Shown one piece after another: positions 1 through 11,278 of a DNA stretch of 64,000 nucleotides. Every line of letters starts with the position of its first letter. Within the stretch, counting starts at the first letter, position 1. Under the pieces are notes generated by a model, which was not told where the DNA came from, did no database searches, and saw only the letters and a list, made by a program, of their open reading frames with translations. The position numbers and the translations under genes were made by a program. This DNA comes from Branchiostoma floridae (lineage: Eukaryota; Chordata; Leptocardii; Amphioxiformes; Branchiostomatidae), in assembly GCF_000003815.2 (NCBI RefSeq), contig NC_049982.1, forward strand, positions 16,656,972-16,720,971, in the 5' to 3' direction.

Positions 1-1140
1 ACTCTTTTTGTCTCCTCGCTCCCAAAAAAATTACCTTATCAACTATCAATGTTATTTTCTATGTAATTCTATTTTCATAATCTAACATACTTTCCCATCA
101 AATTTTCCTTTTTGTCTGTCAAAATTCAAGGTCAAAGTAGCTGTCTAAAATTACGCAAAAATTTCAAACTCATCATAACTTTTAAAACTTGATATCATTG
201 GATAGGTCTTAGTAAAACAAATAGAATGGTTTTTATTTCAACAAAATCGGACATACCGTTAGAGAGTTATGGCCATTGAAAGGCCTGAAAATTATGCATA
301 ATTTCTCTTGATCAGCTAATTAAATATGCAAGATTACAATATCTCTGTACTCATACAAGATACAAGGAAAAAATTGGTGTACAGGGGTTTTATAATATGT
401 TGATTTGAATTATTGTCCTGAAATTTATACATCTAGTTCAGAAATGATGAATAATCCTGAATAATTGAGTTCCAGGGGTAATAAAATCAGAGTCCACTAA
501 TTAAATATGCAAAATCACCATATTTTCCCTATCCTTGAAGATACAAGAAAAAAAATTAGTATACAGGGGTTTTGGCACATGCTGAATTCAAATTTGACCT
601 CAAAAACATCACTTTGGTCTTTTTACAACCTGTAAAAGTGGATTACGTCACTACTACCACAACAACTTGATTTTTACGGCCTAATTTTTGAAAAACTGTT
701 CATCGAAAATGTGTAAAATTAGTTTTATTATGAAATTTACCCTGTAAGGAAAAACTTCGTGCGCTCCCGACGCAAAACAATGCTATTTAGTGCTCCCAAA
801 TGCTGTTAGCATAAGGGGTAATTAAAATTTCAGGAAAAAAATTAATAAAAAATCAGCATGACAAGGTATGATAAAATCCACGCGCAGATCTATTCAAATC
901 ACTATTATGCACATTTCTGAAAAGTTTCAATAATAACAGACAAAATACAAGTCAAAATTTAGGCTTTTTAGGCTTTTTTTTCTAAAAATGGGCGTGGCCT
1001 AAAAGTAGTTGATGACGTCATTGTGACATCATACCAATTTGCATAAATTATCTTTATGCGTTAGGGTACTACCTTAGAAAAAATCAAGGTCCATACATTA
1101 TCTAAGATGGTAATTTTTGAAGACCAAAAACACCCCCCAA
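1..1140. repeat. AT-rich dispersed repeat, non-coding
   Basis: This AT-rich stretch has no convincing open reading frame. Two segments, about 312-415 and 493-590, are diverged direct copies of each other: both run from AATTAAATATGCAA through a 'gatacaagraaaaaa' stretch to 'acaggggttt'. It also holds ATTTGCAT/ATGCAAAT-type words like those in the octamer-rich elements at 37327-38077 and 41862-42871. I read it as part of an old dispersed non-coding repeat that continues past the left edge of the window. Confidence 0.4.
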
Positions 1141-1409
1141 AACTCCTCAGCCACCCTGAAATCCTACCTTAAATAAGCCCCAGGATTTAGAAAATAACAG
1201 TTACCATTCTCAACATCTTACAAATTTACAAAGAACTGTGAAATACTGATCTTTGTAAACCTCACCAACAGCACATTAATCAAAAACAGATTTATTATAC
1301 ACTCTCTTATTGTGCAAATTTTACATGCATTCAAAATGGCATATTATTGTATTTCTACAGATTATTAACTTTCATTTTCAGTATTTCACATGTATATTGC
1401 ATAATTATG

Positions 1410-1575
1410 GGGTTGTGTGGCATAACGGCAGAGTTTGGCACAGAACAAAGTGGTCTCTGGTTTGAATCCTGTTACGTCACCAATCTTGTGCCCACAAGGG
1501 AGAGGCACCTGGCACAAAGTTAACTTACTCACTTCACTCACTGACAGGTAAAAATGAGTACCTAGCTTCAGTAAG
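1410..1575 (+). mobile_element. tRNA-derived SINE
   Basis: The 5' part looks like an RNA polymerase III promoter. A box-like TGGCATAACGG lies at about 1418-1428 and a B box GGTTTGAATCC at 1459-1469 (consensus GGTTCGANTCC, one change). It is followed by a tRNA-unrelated body with TTCACTCACTGACAGG and AAATGAGTACCTAGCTTC, a layout typical of tRNA-derived SINEs. The 3' end is not sharply defined and no flanking direct repeat was identified. It is not a functional tRNA gene, because no cloverleaf closes around the boxes. Confidence 0.6.
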
Positions 1576-1579
1576 TTAC

Positions 1580-4500
1580 ATGTATCTTACTTCCTCGGAT
1601 AGGATGTTAGCGTACAGAGGTCCTGTGTTTGGGAAGAGCCACACCCCACGCAAGAGCCACACCCCACGCACCAAGAACCCACCACATCTTAAAATAAAAC
1701 AGTAGGGGCATGCTTTGGTGTGTGATAGTCCAAACCTTTCTGTCTGGAGTTGTCGCTTCACACGGATGGAAGAATCTATTTATCTGACTTTAGAGCTTTC
1801 TCCTAAGAATCTCTATCTGAGCTGCATCTCCTTTGCTTGCTACTGCTCAAGACTTGATAGCTCCTACTAGGAATATTTCGGAGTCCTATAACATACACGG
1901 TATGTACTAACTGGCTTTGTCTATTTCACTAAAGCTAAATGACCTTTTCTCTTTCAATTGCTGGTGGATGTGCTGTGTTACATATGGGAACCATCATTCA
2001 GCCATAGCTTGTCAGGACTTCAAATGTTAATTTGCCTCCAGTGTAAATTTAGCAGCAGAGGGCAAAGTAACATTCATTCTCCAGTGGTGGTGCTGTTGGA
2101 TAGTGAGCATTAATTGCCTGATGGCAGTCGGCACAGATGTCTCCTGACTTTACTTTTATCATGCTACAAACCACCTATATGCTAAGCAAAGGGGAATGTA
2201 TGGAGCAAGAGATGTGATACGCTAATGAAGAAGTTACCTACAATGTACATAATGTTGAGTTTGCATTTTAAGGAATGGCTTACTACCACTCAAGGTACAG
2301 CAACCCATTCCAGGGCGCCACCATCCACCAAACCCTACGCTGGACTGAACACATCCAGACCACATCCAATACGGCCAGGGGAACTCTGGAAATCCTTTGA
2401 AGCTATCCAGGGAGGTGCCCAGGAGGTATATGTTATGGCTATGTGCTTACATCTATTTGCAAATGCTGCCTGTGACCATTGTGTATTGTATTATTTGCAT
2501 TCTTGAAAAATCAAACCAAATCAAGGTGACTGAAATTTCTTCCATCCAAGAGGCTCAGTATTGTTATATTACCTTCCATCCATCATTCACCTGAATCATC
2601 TCACATTTTGATCATTTGTGCTAACTTAGGCTAGAAAGTGATCAGTGTAACAGTCAGTCATTGAACTGAATCAGAATAGCCGTAACCTAGATATCTATGA
2701 TAATAGTGATTGATCATCTGTGATATTAATGTCACACGTACACCATACAAAATCAGCTAACATACAAAACTGCAAGGTCACCAATCTTATTGTACTAAAT
2801 GAAACATAACAATTAAACCCTTAACATTTAATAGTGCATGCATCTGAGAGTGCTTGCTCAAAAAAGATATTCTATACAAGTCTGAAACTTCTGGAGACAA
2901 GTTAGTCAGCCCAAACTGAGGATGATGAGAAATCAGAAAGCTAGGGACAACAGCAACAATTTATAGCATTGGATCATGTTAATAGGTGTTTGATTAATAC
3001 AAATTGAGATCAATCATACAGCTTTAATTTAAAGTTCAGAAGATGAAAAATAAAGATAAATTTGAATCCGCCAACCTTTGAACCAATCTGAAGACAAATA
3101 GTGTTTAATTAAGGGTTAATGACCCGCCCTGAGGTGTATATGGTGTCATAACACCTGGTCCCATAACACCAAATGTAACCACCAATGTGAGTGAAACTTC
3201 TAAAAATATTCTTCATAAGAACAACACTGTAACAGTTAAAGTGGCAGTATAACATGGTCACATACATGTAAGGAAATAATTAGCAGTGCCAGCATCAATT
3301 ATGCAAACAAATGTATGATGGAATATGACCAAATCTACAAATGTATAAAGGAAATGTTACTACGTACAGGTTTCAATTCACAAGAAAACACATGCCACAT
3401 TCAACATTCACATATCCTTAGAAAGTGGTACTACATGTACTGAGACACCTGCTGATAATTTGATCAATCAATCTTCTTTAAAGTTTAATGGTAATAAACA
3501 TATGGCAAAAGCTTATCCTTTCCATTGGCACAGTTTCATAATATGGTCTTTTTTATTGAAAATATACAGATAATTTCCACATCCTAGGATCAGCTTCTGA
3601 TCAGTAAAAAATGTGACTCCAATTGTCATGATACTATAAGAAACGGATTCCCTAACCTCTTTTAAACAATGTATGTACATGTATAAACTACATTCATGTA
3701 TATGACTTGAGTCCAACAAGTAAATCAGACAACCTCACATGCGGAAACACTGTACTGTATAATAAAATTTGAAATCACCCACAGCATCAGTATTGGTTAA
3801 AAGGGTTCCACCAGTCCAACTACCTTAACTTCAAAAGAAAATTCTGCCAGTCGCTGCACTTTTTGATTTGAATCTTTTATTCACTTAATCTTGAAAGGAC
3901 TTCATGACATCAGCAGGAGAGCCAGGCTCCTTATGGATTTCAACAGCACTGATTTTGTTGATCTTTGTACTTTTCGTCTCTTTGATACATGTTCTTTTCA
4001 TGATGCATCATGACAAACACTACCATTTCCTCCTCTCCGAGGATCTCACTTGTCTCCTTTCCTTACATCCTACATGCCCAAACTGACTCCAATCTCTCCA
4101 CCTGTCAACTGCAATCACCAGGACTGCAGAATGCACCCTCCCCTGGAACCCATAGCTCTGAACCAATAACACTGCCATCATTCCTGACTGCCCCAATGCA
4201 CACCTTTTGGAAACAAGTCTAATCAATGTGGTTACTGATGATGGTCTTCACAGTAAGCTGGCATACTTGGCTTGTTCCAAGAAATCAAATTTATTTAGGG
4301 CTGCCCAAGGAACATGTTCAAAGTAGCATTTTAAAGTACCAATGGGATATGAAACTACAAGAAAAGTGTGAGTCATGACTTTGTCTCTACAATCAATTGT
4401 TCATGGTAAATTATGCATCATTACCCACAATAGGGCAAACTGTAAGGTATGGCAAGTCAGCAAAAATTCATTTGGTGCAGGGCAGCTGTGTTGACCTCTT

Positions 4501-5130
4501 GGATTTCTTGCAAAAAATGAATAGTTATTGTTAGACTACCTCATTTTCCTAAGATATAGCCACAGGCAGCATATACAAGTGATCAAACACCACAGCTACA
4601 GTGCTGCAAAGCCTTTAACTCAAACTGTGTGCAGCATGCAAGGGGGTATGGGGGTAATTAAAACAAAATTTCCATGGAATTGAAGCCTTTACAGCATTTT
4701 TGGACCTGAAAAAATATGTCTTTAGTTACAATATATGTACAATTGTATATCACCTCTACAACATACATACATTTTGTACATGTCTCAGGCTACATTGCTA
4801 ATTTAAAATACCTAATATATCTAGCCTCCTCCTGACATTTTGAATTGAAATGGTACAGCCCTTGGTCTCCACAGAGTGAAGGAAGGACTCAGGTGCCGAC
4901 CCTCCTCGTTATCGCCCTTTCCGTAGGGGGCACTCATTAACCCCTGACCTCCAGGACCTGTGGCTCTGCATTACCATACTTCACTCCAAGGCAAGTATGC
5001 TTTGTCTGCCTCAACTGATTTCAAGGCAAAAAAATGTCATTACCTGTTGAAGCACCCACTGAAAATTCAAGGTGCATAACTTTTTGTGCCTGATAGTGGA
5101 TGCATGATTTATCTTTTCTAAAATTCTGAG
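1580..5130. other. Intergenic, no supported gene
   Basis: Only short open frames (under 95 codons) are present, with no recognisable protein motif and no exon series with matching phases. The composition is AT-rich throughout. I see no further repeat or RNA gene that I can support. Confidence 0.5.
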
Positions 5131-5279
5131 GGTGTTTAATACATGTAGCTATCAGAATCCTTCTTCCATCAGAGTCTACCCAGTTCCTCTGATGCCAATA
5201 AAAGATAACACAAAATTAACAGACACATGCTGTAGATATCAAAATGTATTGGTGGAGCCAATGCATATTATAAGTTATA

Positions 5280-5500
5280 AGAATATGTTATCACCAAGCA
5301 CAGTAGGGGCATCTTCTCTGGATAGTTTTAAGTCCCCAGCTGCAAAATTCCTTCAAAGGACTGAGGGACAGGTGCTGGCTACAACCCTGGTCCAGTGTAA
5401 TATAACCAGTTGCTGCCGCACCATGTGCCTGCGAAGCTGGTGTGTTACGCTGAAGGGCGGTTATACCGGCTATATAGATACAGATACAGATAAGAAATAA
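5280..5500 (+). mobile_element. Probable non-LTR retrotransposon 3' tail
   Basis: The open frame ending here finishes in a Cys-rich peptide (CNITSCCRTMCLRSWCV) and runs into a short tail of repeated ATAGATAC/AGATAC units. A degraded C-terminal coding stretch followed by a simple-repeat tail is the usual appearance of a 5'-truncated LINE or a SINE derived from its tail. No reverse transcriptase domain is present, so the family cannot be named. This rests on general pattern rather than on a database match. Confidence 0.4.
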
Positions 5501-8500
5501 CTTAATATATAGTTACATTGTTTATGTAAATGGAGATCTCGCTAATGAAAATATTTTGGTTCTTTGAAAAATGCCAAATCTGTAAAAGTGTGACACAAAA
5601 TGCCAAATATTCCATACTTTACGGTCAATACAGCATCTGGACCGAGAAAGCCAGGACAGTATTTCCATCTATCTCAATAAAACATGTATGAGTTGGTACA
5701 CAGCAGGTATGCTCCTGGCTAAGGAACCCAGCTAGACAATCGTTATGACAAGATGCTGTATCCAGCCAATATTTGCCTGCCTGCTAACATGAAAAATCTA
5801 TATGCACCATTTCCTGGTCACTACGCATCATTTCCTGCAGCCGCAGGTCGTTTTTTGACTTCCAATCTGTTCCGATTTTTTTTAGGAGTGTACCAAACAT
5901 GATCAGGCAGATAGAAAGAGTCATAGTCAAGTTAGATATAATGTCCTGTAATCTACAAGAACACAAGTATCTTGGAGGGAATAGGACAGGTACAGAATAG
6001 TTCTTGGGGTCTCATTCATGAGTTTCGGTTTTTCATTGATTTCAACTTAAAAATACACTGTACTTGCTTTCTATTGGGGTGTCCCTGATGATCATTTTGG
6101 TAATATGATGATATCATTCATTTTATGTTGAGTACATTTATGCTTCATTGTGTAAAAAAATTGCCAACATCTAGCCCTTTTTATAGCAACTATAAACTGC
6201 AGTAAATCTTGCCCTGCAAGTGGTACTGTTGCATTGCAATAGCGTACAACAGCACCACTCCAAACCCTGTGCAGATTGTGTAGATCCACCCTAGTGCTTT
6301 GCTGCTGAAAATTACATGTTAATTTCTTCCGTTACAAGCTTTTGCCACTTTGACGTTTTACATCAGTTGGACTGCCGAAAGGGAATTCCTCACCAATACA
6401 AATCCACATTCATGCAGCCATTTTATTTTTGAGTTGGTACTCTTTATTTTTAGGGCACCTACTCAGAGTAATAGTACATGAAAGAGACCTTATGATTCCA
6501 TCACTTTTCCTAGACTTGTATTGTACCTCACCAGTGTAAACCAGATGTGCATGTACTCAACTTCTAACTACTATTAAGCAAACCCAAAATGTTGGATGCA
6601 ATGGTAGTTTATATGTACAAACATATGGAGGTAAACAACATCTCCATGAAAATGAATGGCTATGCAAGAGATAGTCATGTCCATGGTATTTGTTTCTGCC
6701 AGTTCAATCTACAGACCCTGAAGAGGGTGCTGAAGGAGAGTGATGGATGTCACTCAAAACGTCCAGAAGTAAATTTAAGTTTTTTTTCTATCCAGTTGTA
6801 ACTTAAGTTGAGATTAAATTGTATTTGAATATTGGTTACCTGGATGTCTAACCTTCATAAACGTGTCCATGGAATAGTTTATGCAGTTCATTGCAGCAGG
6901 GCAAGGTGGCACTTTAGACCTGTACAAGAATTGTGTACAAGTCATGTGACTCATGGGCTTTATTTTCACAACAATGGTCCTGCCAATTAAAGAAACTATA
7001 AAGGCTAAGACAAGTACCGACCTATTGAACATCACAACCAAGTTGGTATATTGGACTAGATGAAATGAAGTCTCCCCAAAACAAAAGTACAAAATAAATT
7101 ATGTGTTATGACATCATATAAGACGTGTTATGGTTATTCCAAATTAAACAGCTAGGTGGAGCTTCTATATGGCCTAACAGTCCATTTTTCTTTTCAAATT
7201 GTCCTGCAACCTATCAACTATTATTTTGTAAATCTCAAGAGCTGTACTAATCACCTTTGCCAAGAGGGTCATATTTTTGGTAGGTAGGTTGAGGTGATTC
7301 TAATTCTTGCTGATTGTAATTCTCACTAGTTCCAATTCTTGCCTACTGTCATTGGACTATGTCTAACCGAGGAGGTTGAAAAAGAAACCTTTTTTACCTC
7401 CTTGGTCTAACATGTCAAAACATTAACTGGTAATCAATCTCTGTGGTCAACTTTGCATTTTCTAAAGCCTACCAAAGTGATGTGCATGTGTTACAGCATT
7501 GCACTATTTCCTGTGTCTGCATATACAAGTTGATCCATGCATTTTACCATTCACACATGCTAACATTCACAAGGGTAACCCAACCAAACCAAATATGGTA
7601 ACAATACAGGCCTCCCCTGATACCAAGCAGCAATGTGGACAAAGTTTGTGATAAGGCTTCATTACTGAGAGATCTATGGTATTTCCCATCTTTCACCTCA
7701 CACTGTGTTTCCCGACTTCAGCATCTCATACTTTTGGGGGGTCATTGGCATTCAAATTTCTATACAAATCACATTTTCAATAAATGAGATCATTTTTGGC
7801 AACGCTTGGCAAGTCTAACAATATTCAAGTTTTAAAAATCCACAGAAATGCCGTACCCAGTGACAGAGCTGGTCTGCCAAGACCACTTTTCTGAACACAA
7901 CCGGAAAAAGGATGTTTTGAATAATTACCATTCCTCAACCATTACTTTCATATAAACTTGTGCTTGCTATTTTCTGCCAATGTAATTTTGCAAAAAAAAT
8001 GTGTTTTTTTTTAATGCAAATATTAATGAATGTAGTGCGAATAAACCAAAACTTTTTAAAAATCTGTATGTGATTTGTATTTATCTGAGAAACACAACAC
8101 AACTAATTTTTTGTGCCAGTTTATATCAGAACTTCCGCTATCAAATCCAGTGTCACCTCATGAAAATGCTTGGACAATTCCAGAAGCAACTTTTATACCA
8201 CCATCAAAGACTGAGGCTGCACTATTTACACAATTTAACATTCCAGTGACCTCCTCAGCTGGCCTGAAATATTTCATGCAAGAGTCATCCAGACCTGTCA
8301 AGATAAGTGCTAGCCTACCACTGGCCTCCCGAACACTCACTTAGCTGCAACACTGTGGAACAGGAAGGTTCTGATCAGCTCTGAGCGCTCTGTGATCTCT
8401 TTACTTACACAAATGTCTTTATTACTGCCATCATGCATGAGCTAATGTTGCAAGAAAGAGATGTGTGACTAGAAATTCACAGCCAACAGGATTGAAGGTG

Positions 8501-9454
8501 AGTACATGTAGTTCACAGGTTTCCAACTAACACTACTGAGGATTATGACCACTTAGCACATAAACTGCAGGGTCAACTTGCAGGTGAACAACCTTGTATG
8601 TCTGACAACTATATATTGTAAAAACAAATTATGTAAATACATGTTTGTGCTACGTTTTGACTTTAATCAGTCCAACCTTTACCATGCTGAGTGATTATTG
8701 AATATGACTAATGAGACATAATTTGGTGCTAAAAATGGATGTCATGTTTCAAGCATGCATTGATTCACACAAAAGACTAATAGAAGTTGCAGGAAGGGCA
8801 TTCATCAGCCAACAGTTAAAGTAATTCTTCATGTTCAACTACTGATAAGGCATGTTTTATGTCAAGAGTAAGGGTAAAGAGTGCAGATAGGGATGAGGTC
8901 AATGGTGGTTTACCAGGACATGCTCTTGTCTTGTCACAATCATTCTTTCACCATACAATGTACATGAATCAGTCTTCCAATCTATCTCAGTTAAAGTCAG
9001 CTGCTACTGGTACATCAAAATCTCATTGCTTCTTGGGTATTCAAAGAAAAGAGTAATGTACATAATGTCAGTGAGTATTTAAAGAACAGTCATAGCTCAT
9101 GTACTGACATTCAGATCTATTAGCCATTTCAATACCCAAGAAATCTTTGTATAGTAACTTCTAGCAACCTTAGGAATAAGTCCATGGACAAGTAATATGA
9201 TATTAGTAGCCACTTGTAAATGCTACAGAGGGCTGTTGTTAGCTGACATTCCGGTAGAGGTCATTAAAAAAATTGCAATTTCTTTCTGAATTTAAACTTA
9301 CATTTAGTACTTGCTGATGAACAAGAGAAATGAGTCTAAAACTGTAAGCTATGAAGCCTGCATATTTTGTGTCACCTTGATATAGTTCAGGATGCTCTAC
9401 ATTATTCAGGAAATTGTGTTGGTTTGTACCACCACCATGTATCAATAAGCCCTC
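5501..9454. other. Intergenic, no supported gene; 5' flank of 9455 gene
   Basis: This stretch is AT-rich with only short, unconvincing open frames. It contains the foldback insertion at 7361-7411. A fragment near 7250-7310 resembles the start of the octamer-rich elements (ACCTTTGCCAAGAGGG, then a TTTGGTAGGTAGG-like segment). The last few hundred bases before 9455 probably hold the promoter and 5' UTR of the membrane-protein gene, but no TATA box or initiator can be assigned with confidence. Confidence 0.4.
7361..7411. mobile_element. Tiny foldback insertion with 7-bp target duplication
   Basis: A 37-nt imperfect hairpin (7368-7404) begins CGAGGAGGTT and ends ACCTCCTTG. It is flanked on both sides by the identical 7-mer GTCTAAC (7361-7367 and 7405-7411). 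Two further members of the family, at 29793-29842 and 56193-56229, show the same arm sequence and also have perfect 7-bp flanking repeats. It is too short to encode anything. Confidence 0.65.
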
Positions 9455-11278
9455 ATGGCAGAATCATGTGTTGTAAAACTACAGGTAGAAGTTGGGACAT
9501 CAGAGCTCCACATGGTTCTGCAGTGTCCCACATCCACAGATAAGCCTGGCTTGTCAGTACCAGACCCTCACCTGCTATCAGCGCCCCCTATGTTTAGTGA
9601 TGGGAACAGCAATGGCTCCTCAGGAGCGAGCAGTAGGGCAAGCAGCAGCTGTGGAAGCAAGCACAACCTCGCAGCTGAGTCCATGTATTTCTCTTGTCTA
9701 AATGTCATAGATGAAAACTGTGAGAAACAACACATGCATACTCACAGGAGGAACAAAGAAATAAAGACTGTGACTGAGAACGGAAATGGTTATCCCATAC
9801 CAAAGGACTTCTTCGTAGTAGAGCTCCCCCGAAGGTTTCCAGCAAAGGTCCGAATCAACAGGTCTAGATCTATGGGTGCCACAAAGATGAAGAGACCGAG
9901 ACATATTCGTCGCACTGTTTCTGATGTGGAGGAGGGAACTATACAAAGCAGGGGTGGGATACCGAAGATTTCTGTGACTGACGTGGACTCTCAGGGAAGT
10001 GAGAACGGTTACCCTGCGTCGTGTGAGGCCAGCACTGATGCACGGACCATCAGCAACAACCTCCATAGTGAAGGCTCTATGCAAAGTCTGTATTACTCCT
10101 GTACAGGCTCTATTCCACCTACCTCTACATCCTGTAGCTCTGTACCAAGTTCACCTAACACTAACAGAGACACAGATAGCCTTAGCCTGTCAGGAACAAA
10201 GGAATCTTGTACATGTTCCCAGATATTTAAACGTCAAGAAACCTGTTGGATGTGTCTTCCTTCCCTTCTTAGTCTTGTTGTCACATCCATCAGCATAGCC
10301 TGCTCTCTGGCCAACTGTATCGCCTTCATACAGGAAGGGGTGGAGGTGAAGAAGACAGAGATCCTCCTGCTAGTCGTGTGTGTTGTCAGCTTGCTTTTAT
10401 ACATAACTGAGATGTGTATTTTGAAGAAAATTTGGGTGTATCTCCACAACCAAGATGAGGATGCTATGCACAGAGAGACGGAACTTTTGATAGAGCAGTT
10501 CTTTATCAACTTTCTCCGTGTAATACTTGTCAACATGTTCACAACACTCCTGAACTATCTCCGCTGTCGCTCTTTGTTCTCAGATATGAACTTCTTTATC
10601 CTTGTGTTTTCTCAGAGTGCTACAGGTGTGACAATAGCAGTTAAACTTCTCGCAAACACTGGGATTTTCTGCCGTCTCAGGAAAGGACTCTGGCACCTCA
10701 GGCAACAAGATGAAATTCCACGTTCAGGAATATTCTTTGTGATCCTTCTGCTAATGATTCTTACCACATTCTTCGGATTTTACACTCTCCAGATCATTCT
10801 CAAAGAAAGTGACCCTTCCATTCAAATTTCTCAGGTCAAATTCATTCCAGGCAACAGATGGAACAGCTGGGAAGATGAAACTATAAAACAAATCACCATT
10901 GGATTGATCTCTGTGCATTCTTTGAAAAATGCAGAGAATGGTGCTGTCAAGGTCAACATGTCTTCTGACCTTCAACCTAAAAGTGTCAAAACGTTCCTGT
11001 TTCATGACAAGTTATACAGATTGAAAACTTCTACACCATGTACTAAAGGTATACCATCTCTTCTGGCATTCAAATTTGTTTACAGCAAAAATGAGCAAAT
11101 GTGTGAGCAAACCATTACCTACAACATGGCACTGAAGGGTCGCTGCAAGAACTGGATATATTACACATATGGTGGACAAGTTTCAGGAGAGAATTTGAAA
11201 GAACCACACTTTAGAGTAAAACTAAGCACCAACAGCTGTCTGAAACTCAGATGGGAACAGGACATGGAAGTGATTTAG
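9455..11278 (+). CDS. Unrecognised multi-pass membrane protein, 607 aa, intronless
   Basis: This is one uninterrupted frame of 607 codons, far longer than chance in this AT-rich context. Residues 1-260 are hydrophilic and rich in Ser, Asn and Thr (SSGASSRASSSCGSK near 55-69) with a basic patch at about 131-153 (RINRSRSM, KMKRPRHIRR), so probably cytosolic. Hydrophobic segments lie at about 266-292, 303-323, 349-366 (weaker), 378-400 and 425-449. The remaining 158 residues are soluble, with cysteines at 529, 550, 564 and 595 and one NMS glycosylation sequon at 501, which suggests an extracellular or lumenal domain. I do not recognise the family. The absence of introns could mean an old retrocopy or a naturally single-exon coding region; a 5' UTR intron is possible. 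The first ATG of the frame is taken as the start. Confidence 0.8.
   Translation: MAESCVVKLQVEVGTSELHMVLQCPTSTDKPGLSVPDPHLLSAPPMFSDGNSNGSSGASSRASSSCGSKHNLAAESMYFSCLNVIDENCEKQHMHTHRRNKEIKTVTENGNGYPIPKDFFVVELPRRFPAKVRINRSRSMGATKMKRPRHIRRTVSDVEEGTIQSRGGIPKISVTDVDSQGSENGYPASCEASTDARTISNNLHSEGSMQSLYYSCTGSIPPTSTSCSSVPSSPNTNRDTDSLSLSGTKESCTCSQIFKRQETCWMCLPSLLSLVVTSISIACSLANCIAFIQEGVEVKKTEILLLVVCVVSLLLYITEMCILKKIWVYLHNQDEDAMHRETELLIEQFFINFLRVILVNMFTTLLNYLRCRSLFSDMNFFILVFSQSATGVTIAVKLLANTGIFCRLRKGLWHLRQQDEIPRSGIFFVILLLMILTTFFGFYTLQIILKESDPSIQISQVKFIPGNRWNSWEDETIKQITIGLISVHSLKNAENGAVKVNMSSDLQPKSVKTFLFHDKLYRLKTSTPCTKGIPSLLAFKFVYSKNEQMCEQTITYNMALKGRCKNWIYYTYGGQVSGENLKEPHFRVKLSTNSCLKLRWEQDMEVI

Noticed and set aside
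1418-1469. tRNA gene suggested by A and B boxes
   Set aside because: No cloverleaf closes around the boxes and a SINE body follows.
8158-8340. Minus-strand frame with a protein-like composition (MSVREASGRLALILTG...)
   Set aside because: It is only 60 codons, has no flanking exon with matching phase, and no family could be recognised.
9698-11005. Open frames on the minus strand and other frames inside 9455-11278
   Set aside because: They are shadows of the 607-codon frame.
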